From contig JABDFC010000002.1 in assembly GCA_013286785.1 (NCBI GenBank), forward strand, positions 51,015 through 115,014: a stretch of 64,000 bases of DNA. Reading direction: 5' to 3'. How positions within the stretch are numbered: the first letter of the stretch is position 1; each line of letters opens with the position of its first letter. The DNA comes from Gammaproteobacteria bacterium. Its GTDB lineage: Bacteria; Pseudomonadota; Gammaproteobacteria; UBA6186; Azoamicaceae. The notes beneath the pieces are model-generated. The model saw nothing but the letters and a program-made list of their open reading frames with translations, did not search any database and had not been told where the DNA came from. Below are positions 1-11,093 of the stretch, in pieces. The position numbers and the translations under genes are program-made.

Positions 1-620
1 TCCTGAGGCGATGACTATTTGGCTCATGGTCAAAATCAAAAATCCCCAAAAATAGTTTGTTGACCTATTTGACAGGCAATTTAGAAAAGCGGATATTGTG
101 ACAATTGACTTGCATCCCGATTTACGGAATAGGGAATTGTTCAAGGTTGATATTCTGAATGGAATATTGGACTGAAAGATTGGGGCTTTCACCCTAGAAA
201 AGGGTCAAAAGCTGACTGGGTGTTGATGAGGAAAATCCGCGAGGAGAATCTTACGAAATGCACAATAAGAAGAATGTGTCTTGTTATAATAGGATTGTTG
301 GATTACTGGCTACAAAGCTGGTGAAACCATTTTTACACTCTGCGTGGTCTTCCCTTTTAGACCTTAGCCATACGTTTTTTTCAAGAAAGCTAACATTAAT
401 CAATCAGCTCGAGCTGTGCGGGCTCCTTTTTCACAGACGCTCTTACGCCTGCAAAGGACTCGCAAACACTGAGCTGATTTAATTGGTATTCAACTGACGT
501 GAGATTTAGTATAATCTCATAGTTAGCAGAATGGGTCGTTATGGACAAGTGTTTATAACTTGGTCATAATGAAGAGGTGGGGATAAAGCCCCTTAACTTT
601 AACAATGGATTTATAATGCT

Positions 621-1241
621 ATGCCACGGAAAACTGATAAAAGAGTACGATTAATCGAAGCTGCAAAAGTATTGATTCACCAAAAGGGATTCAATCAAAC
701 AACACTGGCGGACATTGCCCAGGAAGCAGATGTTCCTTTAGGCAACGTTTACTATTATTTCAAAACCAAGGAAGCCATTGGTGAAGCGGTTATTGAAAAA
801 CGCGCCGTGGAATTTACTGAATTTTTTAGTAAGTTGGATGAAAATTCAGATCCGCGTGCACGCTTAATGTCATTGATTCAATTTGGCACTGAAGATTTAG
901 AGCTAACTGCTCGTTATGGATGTTCGGTTGGTGGGTTGTGCCAAGAACTTGGAAAACAAGGTGGCTCATTGGCAGATCAAGCAGCTAAGTTATTGCATGA
1001 TCTTTTAATGTGGTGTGAAACGCAATTCCGATCTTTAGGTTTTGGTGATAAGTCTGCTGACTTGGCATTGAACATGGTATCGAACATTCAGGGTATTTTC
1101 CTGTTAACGCATACCTTTAAAGATCCGAAATTGGCGATCCGACAAGCGAAAGTTTTGCAAGAATGGCTGGAAAAACTCACGACTGGTGTGCGTGGAACGA
1201 CAACGTCTACCACTAAGCAAGTTGCTGCAGAAGTCGCTTAA
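621..1241 (+). CDS. TetR/AcrR family transcriptional regulator
   Basis: N-terminal HTH 'LIEAAKVLIHQKGFNQTTLADIAQEADVPLGNVYYYFKTKEAIGEAVI' is typical of TetR. Confidence 0.9.
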   Translation: MPRKTDKRVRLIEAAKVLIHQKGFNQTTLADIAQEADVPLGNVYYYFKTKEAIGEAVIEKRAVEFTEFFSKLDENSDPRARLMSLIQFGTEDLELTARYGCSVGGLCQELGKQGGSLADQAAKLLHDLLMWCETQFRSLGFGDKSADLALNMVSNIQGIFLLTHTFKDPKLAIRQAKVLQEWLEKLTTGVRGTTTSTTKQVAAEVA

Positions 1242-1329
1242 TGTGATCTTTAGTTTTTTTGTTGTCCCCACTCCGGTGGGGATAACAATTAAGCTTATTT
1301 TGATTTAGAACCGCCGAAATTATTTTATT

Positions 1330-2428
1330 ATGCTAGAGCTCAATCCGACGATTTATGCCTTGAAAGACTTTGCGGAAAGAATTCTGGCATTACGGGGGTA
1401 TCTTTGACTACGATGTCAAAGAAGAGCGCCTGGTAGAAGTCAATCGATTATTAGAAGATCCCACCATTTGGAATAATCCCAGTCAAGCCCAAGAGCTCGG
1501 AAAAGAGCGGGCAGAGTTGGAAAGAGTGATCTTTGGGATCCAACAACTCGAGCAAGAACTTAAAGATCAAGAAGAGTTATTAATTTTGGTGCAAGAAGAG
1601 CAAGATACAGAAGCTTTTCAAGTGTTAGTCTTAGACACTCAAAAATTGGCAGACAAATTAGATGCCTTAGAGTTTCAAAAAATGTTTCCCGGGAAAATGG
1701 ATCCCAATTCCGCTTTTATGGATATTCAGTCGGGTTCGGGAGGGACAGAGGCCCAAGATTGGGCTGAAATGCTACTCAGAATGTATTTAAGATGGGGCGA
1801 AAGAAGAGGTTTTAAAACAACGTTACTCGAGGTTTCTGCCGGAGAAGTGGCTGGGATCAAAAGTGCCACTCTTAAGTTTGAAGGAGAATATGCGTACGGT
1901 TGGCTGCGCACAGAGACGGGCGTCCATCGATTAGTTCGAAAGTCGCCTTTTGATTCTGGAAATCGTCGACACACATCGTTTGCATCGGTGTTTGTCTATC
2001 CCGAGGTAGACGATAATATTGAAGTCGCGATCAATCCAGCGGACCTCAGAATAGATACCTATCGAGCCAGTGGGGCTGGAGGACAACACGTTAACCGTAC
2101 TGATTCTGCCATTCGGATCACCCATATTCCTACCAATACCGTGGTACAGTGTCAAAGCGATCGATCTCAACATAAAAATCGTTCCTATGCCATGAAACAG
2201 TTGAAAGCTAAGTTATATGAACTCGAATACCGTAAACGTTCCGCAGAAAAGCAAACCTTAGAAGAAAACAAAGCGGATATTGGTTGGGGCAGCCAGATCC
2301 GTTCTTATGTGTTAGATCAATCGCGAGTCAAAGACATCAGAACTGGAGTTGAAACAACGGACACATCGAGCGTTTTGGACGGGCATATTGATTTATTTAT
2401 AGAGGCAAGTTTGAAGGAGGGGTTGTGA
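1330..2428 (+). CDS. prfB: Peptide chain release factor 2, expressed through a programmed +1 frameshift
   Basis: Main ORF has [22 protein letters not shown] and the GGQ motif ([18 protein letters not shown]). The short upstream ORF from ATG 1330 ([25 protein letters not shown]) ends at an in-frame TGA at 1405-1407 in the context GGGGGTATCTTTGAC, then continues +1 as DYDVKEERL. Confidence 0.95.
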
Positions 2429-3927
2429 CAGATCAAAATGGTGAAGATACCCATGAACAGGTAGAACAGCGTCGTAGAAAATTAGCTAAATTGAGGGAAA
2501 AAGGACCTGCATTTCCCAATGATTTTCGGAGATCTCATTTTGCTCAAAACTTGTTGGATGAATTTAATTCCGTTGAAACCAAAGAGTTAGAAGAAAAAAA
2601 TCTTCAAGGATCCGTTGCTGGGCGACTCATGACGCGTCGTCTGATGGGTAAGGCGAGCTTCGTCCATCTGCAAGATATGTCAGGCAGGATCCAACTGTAT
2701 ATCAAACAAGAAGCGCTACCAGAAGGATTATACGATGAGTTTCAAAGTTGGGACTTGGGAGATATTATTGGTGCTGCTGGGACTGTTTTTAAAACCAAGA
2801 CGGGAGAGTTGTCGGTCAAGGTAGAGAAAATTCAGTTACTGACCAAGGCTTTGCGGCCTTTACCGGATAAATGGCATGGGTTGACCGATCATGAGACTCG
2901 GTATCGTCAACGCTATTTGGATTTAATTGTCAATGAAGAAAGCCGTCGAGTCTTTATTATCCGATCCCAGGTTATCCAATATATTCGAGAGTTTTTAACA
3001 AAACGAAAATTTTTAGAAGTGGAAACTCCCATGATGCAATCCATTCCAGGGGGAGCTGCTGCAAAGCCGTTTATTACGCATCATAATGCCTTAGATATGG
3101 ATCTCTATTTGCGTGTATCCCCAGAACTGTACTTAAAAAGATTAGTGGTCGGTGGGTTTGAACGGGTATTCGAAATTAACCGTAATTTTCGAAACGAAGG
3201 GCTTTCTACCAAACATAACCCTGAATTTACCATGATAGAATTTTATCAGGCATATGCTGATTATCAAGATTTTATGAATTTAACGGAAGAAATGCTTAAA
3301 GAGGTGGTCGAAAAGATATTCAATACCTCAAAGGTTAGCTATCAGGGGATTGAGATCGATTTTTCTAAACCCTTTGCCCGCTATACCATTAAAGAAGCCA
3401 TTTTAAAATTTAACCCAGAGTTAACAGAAATGGATCTCATTCATCGAGATCAATTAGATAGGCTAATGAAAAAATTAGGCTATCCCTCTGAATCCAGCTG
3501 GGGTTTGGGGCGCTTACAATTGGAACTGTTTGAAAAAACCGTTGAATCTAAATTATTACAACCAACCTTTATTATGGAATATCCGATAGAGGTATCTCCG
3601 CTTGCGCGTAGTAGTGATAAAGATCCCGAACTGACAGACCGGTGTGAACTTTTTATTGCAGGTCGTGAAATTGCCAACTTATTTTCTGAGTTGAACGATG
3701 CAGAAGATCAAGCAAGCCGTTTTCAGAAACAAGTGTTAGCGAAAGAAGCAGGTGATGAAGAGGCCATGCACTATGATTCAGATTATATTCTAGCCCTTGA
3801 ACAGGGGTTACCTCCCACTGCAGGAGAAGGCATAGGGATTGATCGCTTGGTGATGCTGTTAACAGATTCTCCATCCATTCGCGATGTCTTATTATTTCCT
3901 CATATGCGCGTTCAATCGTCAGATTGA
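2425..3927 (+). CDS. lysS: Lysyl-tRNA synthetase, class II
   Basis: Class II LysRS motifs ([74 protein letters not shown]). GTG start overlaps the prfB stop. Confidence 0.97.
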   Translation: MTDQNGEDTHEQVEQRRRKLAKLREKGPAFPNDFRRSHFAQNLLDEFNSVETKELEEKNLQGSVAGRLMTRRLMGKASFVHLQDMSGRIQLYIKQEALPEGLYDEFQSWDLGDIIGAAGTVFKTKTGELSVKVEKIQLLTKALRPLPDKWHGLTDHETRYRQRYLDLIVNEESRRVFIIRSQVIQYIREFLTKRKFLEVETPMMQSIPGGAAAKPFITHHNALDMDLYLRVSPELYLKRLVVGGFERVFEINRNFRNEGLSTKHNPEFTMIEFYQAYADYQDFMNLTEEMLKEVVEKIFNTSKVSYQGIEIDFSKPFARYTIKEAILKFNPELTEMDLIHRDQLDRLMKKLGYPSESSWGLGRLQLELFEKTVESKLLQPTFIMEYPIEVSPLARSSDKDPELTDRCELFIAGREIANLFSELNDAEDQASRFQKQVLAKEAGDEEAMHYDSDYILALEQGLPPTAGEGIGIDRLVMLLTDSPSIRDVLLFPHMRVQSSD

Positions 3928-4400
3928 CTTGAATCAGGTTCCCCTGTCAGAGGTTCGTCATTTGAGGTAATTTGGCAATTATATGTGCCATCGGTAAATG
4001 CACTGGATTCCGGGTTAAAATACTCGTTTTCCAGTTGATCCATCAAATCTTCTAAATGGTTGACGCCAGCATCGTCGTATTCACAGGTTTTGGTAATGGG
4101 TTTTGGGTTTCCATTGTCATCTTTTAACCCGACATCGTTCGTCGTACTTGAAATAAGACAGCGGTTATTCTGAGATCCAATAATTTTCCAACTGATGGTG
4201 GTAGAGGGATCGACATTCGAAGCGGTTTGGCAGGAATAGCTGATACATTTGTCGGCGTTAACTTTGAAATCTGTACAGGTAAATTCGGTCATATTACCCG
4301 GGGGATTTTCGACGATTTCATCCGCATTTATTGGGAAAAGTCCAAAGCTCCCGATAATCGGTATCGTGATCCAAAGTAATATTTTTTGCATGATGATCAT
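3912..4400 (-). CDS. Hypothetical secreted protein
   Basis: ORF with N-terminal signal-like segment ([28 protein letters not shown]) and several cysteines; converges on and slightly overlaps the lysS 3' end. Confidence 0.55.
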   Translation of the reverse strand: MIIMQKILLWITIPIIGSFGLFPINADEIVENPPGNMTEFTCTDFKVNADKCISYSCQTASNVDPSTTISWKIIGSQNNRCLISSTTNDVGLKDDNGNPKPITKTCEYDDAGVNHLEDLMDQLENEYFNPESSAFTDGTYNCQITSNDEPLTGEPDSSQSDD

Positions 4401-4560
4401 TCCTTGGCGCAGTCCTTTTTTTAGTATACACAGAATTTCCCGAGACGTTATATTTATTTAACCAACAAAAATTGTTGAATTGGCTCCTCCGTAAATTTCA
4501 GGGTATCGAAGGCTGAATTCACACGTTATAATGCCTGCTTACCGAATTGAGGTGTGTTGG

Positions 4561-5217
4561 ATGACAATCAAAAAAAAATTGATACCAAATGGGATCCCAT
4601 TGTTAGTCACATTCGTTATCATTGGGTTTGGTTGGGAGGGTTTTGCGATGGATCTACCGGAGTATGTTTGCATTGAAGGGAAGGATAACCGGGGGCCGGA
4701 AGTTTTACACACGGCCGGAAAAAAGCTCACTTTTCCTCTGTCGCCAGAAGATTTGGCTGATGTGAGGATTTTAGAGCAGAAATTTGATCATGAAGAAAAT
4801 TGTGCGGGGTTAGCCGCCCCTCAAATCGGAATCTCAAAGCAAATCATCATCTTCAGCGCTCCCGAGGATCCCAAATTAAAAAAATGGCGTGCCGATTTTA
4901 CGCAAACAATGGAAAAAACCCTTTGGATCAACCCCACTTATGAGGGAATGGGTACAGACACAAATGAGGATTATGAAGGTTGTTTTTCAGCCAATGATTT
5001 AGCGGGTCCCGTCAAACGGTTTAAAAAAATACAATACACAGCTTATGATCTTAAAGGTCAAAAGGTAGAAGGGATCGCAGAAGGCTTTTTGGCTCGTATT
5101 ATCCAGCATGAGATTGATCACGTCAAAGGTCGACTTTTCATTGAATTGGTACCGAAAGATCAACTCCTCACGATTGAGGAATATCGCAGAAGGCGTGCAG
5201 CAGCAATGGAGTCATGA
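4561..5217 (+). CDS. Peptide deformylase-like protein, possibly with an N-terminal signal/anchor segment
   Basis: The three PDF motifs are present: CAGLAAPQIG, EGCFS, QHEIDH. Start could be ATG 4561 (hydrophobic N-terminus) or ATG 4648 (preceded by GGGAGGG). Confidence 0.85.
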   Translation: MTIKKKLIPNGIPLLVTFVIIGFGWEGFAMDLPEYVCIEGKDNRGPEVLHTAGKKLTFPLSPEDLADVRILEQKFDHEENCAGLAAPQIGISKQIIIFSAPEDPKLKKWRADFTQTMEKTLWINPTYEGMGTDTNEDYEGCFSANDLAGPVKRFKKIQYTAYDLKGQKVEGIAEGFLARIIQHEIDHVKGRLFIELVPKDQLLTIEEYRRRRAAAMES

Positions 5218-5229
5218 TATTGGAATTGA

Positions 5230-6258
5230 TCAGGGTTTAATCGAGACCGGGATTAAATGATCACCTATTTGAAGACCTAATGTAGATTTTTGACCCTCAG
5301 GATATTTTGTTTCAATCAGCATTTCCACATGTTCATTATTCACTGTTGCAGCAGTAATCACTGTCCCTACGTCTTCTCCGGGAGCATTGGGATCGATCAA
5401 TTTTGTGCCAGGAAGCGGGAGTGATGGTGCATGCTCGAGTGACGCCCGAACCATCTTTCTGCTAAGTTTTGCCCGATATTCCATCCTAGCAATAATTTCT
5501 TGTCCACAATAACATCCTTTATTAAAGCTGACCGCACCCAATTGAGGGAGGTTCAAATAATGTGGCAAGAGTAACTGTGCGGTTTCTGGCCAAATTTCTG
5601 GGATTCCGGCTTGGATATCTAAAAGTTTCCAATCATTTAAATGGCCTGGTTTAATGTTAACCGAGAAATGATCCCATTGTTCATCAAAAGAAGCAGTCGT
5701 GCCTAAGCACTCGAATCGCGGGGGCGAATTGGCGAGTGTTAGCACTACTCTATTATTGCTACAATGCGTTTCTCCTGGTTGAATTCTGACTGTTTGAGAT
5801 CCAAAAAGCCATTCATTGAATGCTCGATCTTCACCAGCAGACAGGTTGAGTGTTGCTGTGTCACTTGTTTTGGATCGACGAGTTTTGATCCCAATGCCGT
5901 ACCGCCGCCATTCTTGACTCACGTCCTTAAGACTGACCTTGGAAAATCGAGCGACTTTCTGTAAAGCAGGCAAGACTAATGGAAGCACTGGGAGTGGGAC
6001 TTGCAGATAATAATTTTCTTGGAAGAAAAACACTCTAAATAACGCGCGAATTCTTCCTTTGAGATTGCAATAGGCTCCCAGGCCATGTGTGCTAGGTGTG
6101 ATGTCGTCGAGATCTGAAGTCAACTGGCCTTGTAGAAAATGCTTGGCATTGCTGCCTGAAACCGAGATAAGGCCATAGCTTAGGCTAAGATCAACGATAA
6201 ATATATTAGGGGAAATTTCCATCTTTACACACTCGTCTGGACCAGCAATAATAAGCAT
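5230..6258 (-). CDS. ygfZ: Folate-binding protein YgfZ
   Basis: Signature KGCYCGQEIIARMEYRAKLSRKMV and GcvT-like fold; divergent from sdhE. Confidence 0.9.
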   Translation of the reverse strand: MLIIAGPDECVKMEISPNIFIVDLSLSYGLISVSGSNAKHFLQGQLTSDLDDITPSTHGLGAYCNLKGRIRALFRVFFFQENYYLQVPLPVLPLVLPALQKVARFSKVSLKDVSQEWRRYGIGIKTRRSKTSDTATLNLSAGEDRAFNEWLFGSQTVRIQPGETHCSNNRVVLTLANSPPRFECLGTTASFDEQWDHFSVNIKPGHLNDWKLLDIQAGIPEIWPETAQLLLPHYLNLPQLGAVSFNKGCYCGQEIIARMEYRAKLSRKMVRASLEHAPSLPLPGTKLIDPNAPGEDVGTVITAATVNNEHVEMLIETKYPEGQKSTLGLQIGDHLIPVSIKP

Positions 6259-6284
6259 ACCATGGTTTAGGTGATTGGATAAAG

Positions 6285-6542
6285 ATGGATACCGAACTTC
6301 CGGATGTTTCAGCCATTCGTTGGCAATGCCGTCGGGGCATGCTGGAATTAGACATCATTTTATTATCGTTTTTTGATGAGCGTTATAAGACATTATCGGT
6401 ACCACAGCAAAAAGCCTTTGTTCAATTGCTAGAATTTCCGGATCAAGAGTTATACCAATGGGTCATTGGCCGCAGTGAGCCTTCGGATCCCATGTTGCAA
6501 TCTATTATTGAATTCATGCGTCAAGCGGCGTGGAAAGAGTAG
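6285..6542 (+). CDS. sdhE: FAD assembly factor SdhE
   Basis: About 85 aa with the typical pattern 'RWQCRRGMLELDIILLSFFDERY...F..LLEFPDQELYQWVIG'. Confidence 0.92.
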   Translation: MDTELPDVSAIRWQCRRGMLELDIILLSFFDERYKTLSVPQQKAFVQLLEFPDQELYQWVIGRSEPSDPMLQSIIEFMRQAAWKE

Positions 6543-6946
6543 AATTCTCTTTAGGATTTTCTAAGATTCTCACCATTTTTTTATTGGGGTTTTGTTTAGC
6601 GACCCTATTGATCATCAGCTATTTACCCATCCCTGTTTTTTTAAGAATAGCGGGAGTTGCACTGTTAATAATCTATGGGTGGGTTCTCCTGAACCTACAC
6701 ATATCCCGGAAAGCAAAGCGATCTGTGATTAAGATTTGGCAGGATCCCAAAGGGAGATGGGGGTGTCAAACCGTGCAAGGTCATCGAGCTGTGGGGGTAT
6801 TAGCAGGAGAGTCTTTTATCAGTGCTTGGGTCTTGGTTTTACATTTTCGCTTTAAGACTCGGATCCAAAATGTCATTATACCAGTAGATGCACTGAGGCA
6901 AAGAGAATACCAAATATTATCTACACGAATACGATTTTTTCACTGA
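6530..6946 (+). CDS. Small membrane protein in the YgfX/CptA position next to sdhE
   Basis: Two hydrophobic N-terminal segments; overlaps the sdhE 3' end, matching the usual sdhE-ygfX synteny. Assignment is positional. Confidence 0.65.
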   Translation: MERVEFSLGFSKILTIFLLGFCLATLLIISYLPIPVFLRIAGVALLIIYGWVLLNLHISRKAKRSVIKIWQDPKGRWGCQTVQGHRAVGVLAGESFISAWVLVLHFRFKTRIQNVIIPVDALRQREYQILSTRIRFFH

Positions 6947-7113
6947 AAGAGTGTTTCATTTTTGCCATTTGCTCTCAGCAAGAGGTGTAGCATCATGCGA
7001 TAAATCCCGCGTTTTTGCCCGACCTATTGAAATAAGTTTTTTAATTAACTAAACTAAAAATAACAGCACACATTCCACCCAAAGGACTGGTAATCGACAG
7101 GGGGACTAGTCCA

Positions 7114-7692
7114 ATGTACGAAGATCAAGTGGATTTACAACTCATTGAAGCCAGTCAGAAAGGGGATACAAAAGCGTTTGATGTCTTAGTGATTCGTTAT
7201 CAAACACGTGTTTATAAAATTGTTGCACGTTTGGTTAAAGATCCCAATGAAACAATGGATGTTTGCCAAGAGGTATTTATCAAAGCTTTTCGAGCCTTAA
7301 AGAAATTTCGTGGAGACAGTTCTTTTTACACTTGGTTGTATCGCATCGCCATCAATACCTCCAAAAACTATCTGATTTCGCAGGGACACCGTTTACCCAG
7401 TATTGGCTTTGAAATTATCGATATGGAGAGGTTTTCAGCTAAAAATGGGCCTAAAGAAAACGGAACACCAGAGCATATCCTGATGAGGGATGAAATAGAG
7501 CATTTGGTTTATGACACGATTGATCACTTACCACAAGATCTGCGTACGGCCATTATATTGCGGGAAATAGATGGCTTATCTTATGACGAGATAGCCAATA
7601 TCATGCATTGTCCGGTTGGAACAGTCCGTTCTCGCATTTTTCGTGCTCGTGCGGCGATCGATAAAACGGTACAACCTTTAATTCAGCAGTAA
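7114..7692 (+). CDS. rpoE: RNA polymerase sigma-E factor (ECF)
   Basis: ECF sigma regions 2 and 4: 'DVCQEVFIKAFRALKKFRGDSSFYTWLYRIAINTSKNYL' and 'LPQDLRTAIILREIDGLSYDEIANIMHCPVGTVRSRIFRAR'. Confidence 0.93.
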   Translation: MYEDQVDLQLIEASQKGDTKAFDVLVIRYQTRVYKIVARLVKDPNETMDVCQEVFIKAFRALKKFRGDSSFYTWLYRIAINTSKNYLISQGHRLPSIGFEIIDMERFSAKNGPKENGTPEHILMRDEIEHLVYDTIDHLPQDLRTAIILREIDGLSYDEIANIMHCPVGTVRSRIFRARAAIDKTVQPLIQQ

Positions 7693-7783
7693 ACCAATTT
7701 TGATGCACATCCCTTAGAAATAGGGTAAAATCAACGCCTAAATCACTGATAAGGCATATAAGTTTGATTTATTACCCAATCCT

Positions 7784-9583
7784 ATGAAAGAGATCAGAAA
7801 TTTTTCTATTATTGCCCATATTGATCACGGCAAATCGACCTTGGCTGATCGATTTATTCAGATTTGTGGTGGGCTGACTGAACGAGAAATGTCCAATCAA
7901 GTTCTAGATTCCATGGATTTGGAACGCGAGCGTGGGATTACCATTAAAGCGCAATGTGTTTCTCTTGAATTTAAGTCTCGCGATGGGCAAACCTATTTAT
8001 TTAATTTAATTGACACGCCAGGCCATGTGGATTTTGCCTATGAAGTGTCTCGATCGCTGGCTGCTTGCGAAGGCGCCTTATTGGTGGTCGATGCTGCTCA
8101 GGGTGTGGAAGCTCAAACTGTTGCGAATTGTTATACGGCGCTAGAACAAAGATTGGAGGTAATCCCGGTTCTGAATAAGATTGATTTACCTCAAGTAGAA
8201 CCAGAGCGTGTGATTCAAGAGATCGAAGAAATCATCGGGATCGAGGCAAAAGATGCTTTACGGATCAGCGCCAAAAGTGGTCTTGGAGTACAAGAGTTAT
8301 TAGAACATTTAGTTTTAGCGGTGCCACCGCCGGTGGGCGATCCAGCAGCGCCTTTACAGGCATTGATTGTGGATTCATGGTTTGACAGTTATTTAGGGGT
8401 GGTTTCGTTAGTCCGGATTAAAAATGGGGTGTTACGCACGGGTGATAAGCTGTTAGTCATGTCTACCGGTAAGACGCATATTGCGGATGAAGTCGGTATT
8501 TTCACTCCGAAGCGAGTAAAAAAAGAAGCATTAATGACCGGTGAAGTGGGTTTTTTGATTGCGGGGATCAAAGAAATAAATGGTGCTCCCGTGGGAGATA
8601 CGTTTACCCTGGCCAATCGTCCTGCATCCGAGCCGTTACCAGGATTTCTAGTTTGTCAGCCGAAAGTTTATGCGGGCTTATTTCCCGTTGAAACTGAAGA
8701 TTATGAAGACTTTCGAGATGCATTAGCCAAATTACGGTTAAATGATTCTTCATTATTTTATGAGCCTGAGGTATCACACGCATTAGGATTTGGTTTTCGC
8801 TGTGGATTTTTAGGTTTGTTGCACATGGAGATTGTGCAAGAGCGGTTGGAACGCGAATATAATTTAAATCTTATTACAACTGCGCCGACTGTTGTTTATG
8901 AAGTTTTAACTCGTAAGGGTGAATTGATTAATGTTGATAATCCCGCAAAGTTGCCGGATCCTGGCACCATTGAAGAAATGCGAGAACCCATTGTTGAGGC
9001 GAATATATTAGTGCCACAAACCTATTTAGGAAATGTGATTACGTTGTGTACAGAAAAACGTGGGGTTCAAACCAAGTTACTGTATTTGGGCAATCAGGTT
9101 TCTTTGACGTATGAGCTTCCGATGAATGAAGTGGTCTTAGACTTCTTTGATAGGTTAAAGTCGGTGAGTCGTGGTTTCGCTTCTTTAGATTACCATTTTA
9201 TTCATTTTAAGGTATCTGATTTGGTCAAATTGGATATCTTAATCAATGGCGAGAAAGTGGATGCTTTAGCATGGATTGTCCACCGAGATAAGGCGTATCA
9301 AAGAGGCCGTGAGTTAACGGATAAATTACAATCTATCATTCCACGGCAAATGTTTGATATTGCAATTCAAGCGGCCATTGGCGCTCATATTATTGCCCGA
9401 ACGACTGTTAAGGCGTTACGGAAGAATGTCACTGCTAAATGTTATGGTGGGGATGTGTCGAGAAAACGTAAATTGCTAGAAAAACAAAAAGCTGGAAAAA
9501 AACGGATGAAACAGGTGGGCAAGGTGGAGATTCCACAAGATGCCTTTTTAGCCATTTTGAAAGTTGACAAGGATAAAAAATGA
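7784..9583 (+). CDS. lepA: Elongation factor 4 (LepA)
   Basis: GTPase motifs [24 protein letters not shown] and the LepA C-terminal '[24 protein letters not shown]'. Confidence 0.98.
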   Translation: MKEIRNFSIIAHIDHGKSTLADRFIQICGGLTEREMSNQVLDSMDLERERGITIKAQCVSLEFKSRDGQTYLFNLIDTPGHVDFAYEVSRSLAACEGALLVVDAAQGVEAQTVANCYTALEQRLEVIPVLNKIDLPQVEPERVIQEIEEIIGIEAKDALRISAKSGLGVQELLEHLVLAVPPPVGDPAAPLQALIVDSWFDSYLGVVSLVRIKNGVLRTGDKLLVMSTGKTHIADEVGIFTPKRVKKEALMTGEVGFLIAGIKEINGAPVGDTFTLANRPASEPLPGFLVCQPKVYAGLFPVETEDYEDFRDALAKLRLNDSSLFYEPEVSHALGFGFRCGFLGLLHMEIVQERLEREYNLNLITTAPTVVYEVLTRKGELINVDNPAKLPDPGTIEEMREPIVEANILVPQTYLGNVITLCTEKRGVQTKLLYLGNQVSLTYELPMNEVVLDFFDRLKSVSRGFASLDYHFIHFKVSDLVKLDILINGEKVDALAWIVHRDKAYQRGRELTDKLQSIIPRQMFDIAIQAAIGAHIIARTTVKALRKNVTAKCYGGDVSRKRKLLEKQKAGKKRMKQVGKVEIPQDAFLAILKVDKDKK

Positions 9584-10392
9584 GGTTTTCAGAAATTTTG
9601 TTAATTGCAACTGCAGTGACAGGTTGTATTTGGGCTTACGACGTTTTGTTTTCTCGCTATCGTCGTAGTCTATATGTCTTAAGTTCTAAGAATGAGACAG
9701 TGAAAGATCCCTGGTGGGTTGAATATTCCAAGTCATTTTTCCCGATTTTACTCATAGTATTTCTGTTGCGTTCTTTCTTGGCCGAGCCTTTTCGTATTCC
9801 ATCGGGCTCTATGCGGCCAACGTTATTGGAAGGCGATTTTATTGTGGTGAATAAATATGACTACGGATTAAGGTTTCCCTTGTTTGGTACTAAATTGTTG
9901 GACTTGGGGACGCCCAAACGCGGCGATATAATTGTGTTTAAACATATTAAAAATGGGGAATCTATTGATATGATTAAACGCGTTATTGGGTTGCCGCACG
10001 ACCATGTTCTTTATAAAGATAAAATGATTTACATTAATGGAAAACCCGTAAAGCAAGAGTTTGTCTCAGAAAAGACCGAGCGTGATGAACGTGGGCAAAC
10101 ATATTCTGTGCGTGAACTCACAGAACAATTAGGGGATATTAAATACAAAATATATGTGCAATCCGACAACAATAAAATGGTTTCATACCGTTATGATAAT
10201 GTCACAGTACCGGCAGATAGTTATTTTGTATTGGGAGATAATAGGGACAATAGCGGAGACAGTCGATTTTGGGGATTTGTTAAAGATGTCGATGTTCAGG
10301 GAAGGGCTTTGGCGATTTGGATGAGCTGGGACAGTGATAAGTATTCGGTTCGTTGGGACCGATTTGGTCGATTATATTCTAAAGTAGATTAA
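9580..10392 (+). CDS. lepB: Signal peptidase I
   Basis: Catalytic motifs [45 protein letters not shown]; follows lepA. Confidence 0.97.
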   Translation: MRFSEILLIATAVTGCIWAYDVLFSRYRRSLYVLSSKNETVKDPWWVEYSKSFFPILLIVFLLRSFLAEPFRIPSGSMRPTLLEGDFIVVNKYDYGLRFPLFGTKLLDLGTPKRGDIIVFKHIKNGESIDMIKRVIGLPHDHVLYKDKMIYINGKPVKQEFVSEKTERDERGQTYSVRELTEQLGDIKYKIYVQSDNNKMVSYRYDNVTVPADSYFVLGDNRDNSGDSRFWGFVKDVDVQGRALAIWMSWDSDKYSVRWDRFGRLYSKVD

Positions 10393-10394
10393 AG

Positions 10395-11093
10395 ATGAGT
10401 AGTGGTTGGGAAGAAAAAGCTGAAAGGCTCTCTCGCAAGCTGGGGCATACATTTGCTGATGTAAAGCTATTGCGCTCTGCAATAACACATCGTTCCAGTA
10501 GTACAACCAATAACGAACGATTGGAATTTTTAGGGGATTCCATTTTAAATTTTATTATTGCGGCGGAATTATATGCTCGTTTTCCTAGGGCACGTGAAGG
10601 TGATCTGACGCGAATGCGGGCCGTATTGGTTAAGGGGGAAACGGTTGCGGAAATTTCCCGTGAATTAGGCTTGGGTGAATATTTGAGCCTGGGGGCTGGC
10701 GAGCAAAGAAGTGGTGGGCATCAAAGAGAGTCTATTTTATCGGATGCCTTAGAAGCGGTTATTGGGGCTCTTTATCTTGATTCTAATGTGGAAGTTTGTC
10801 GCGATCGAATTATCGCATGGTATGAGAGCCGTTTAAATGCATTAGTGCCGGGTTCTTCACAAAAAGATGCCAAGACCCGTTTACAAGAACATTTACAATC
10901 TCGCCATTTACCATTACCTGAGTATTGCATTATGGAAACCATGGGAAATGCCCATAGTCCAATTTTTAAAATCAAATGTATTATTGCCGCGTTACATATA
11001 TCAGTAGAGGGAGTCGCAAACAGCCGAAAGAAAGCCGAGCAAAATGCTGCGGAAGCAGCGTTAAAAGGAATAAAAAATGATGGAATTGGATGA
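10395..11093 (+). CDS. rnc: Ribonuclease III
   Basis: NERLEFLGDSILNFIIA, SDALEAVIGALYLD and a C-terminal dsRBD. Confidence 0.97.
   Translation: MSSGWEEKAERLSRKLGHTFADVKLLRSAITHRSSSTTNNERLEFLGDSILNFIIAAELYARFPRAREGDLTRMRAVLVKGETVAEISRELGLGEYLSLGAGEQRSGGHQRESILSDALEAVIGALYLDSNVEVCRDRIIAWYESRLNALVPGSSQKDAKTRLQEHLQSRHLPLPEYCIMETMGNAHSPIFKIKCIIAALHISVEGVANSRKKAEQNAAEAALKGIKNDGIG

Noticed and set aside
258-482. 74-aa ORF near the window start
   Set aside because: Short, no recognisable domain and no clear RBS; probably non-coding.
1261-1286. Hairpin GTTGTCCCCACTCCGGTGGGGATAAC after the tetR-like gene as an intrinsic terminator
   Set aside because: The T-run precedes rather than follows the stem on the + strand, so it does not fit a standard terminator in either orientation.
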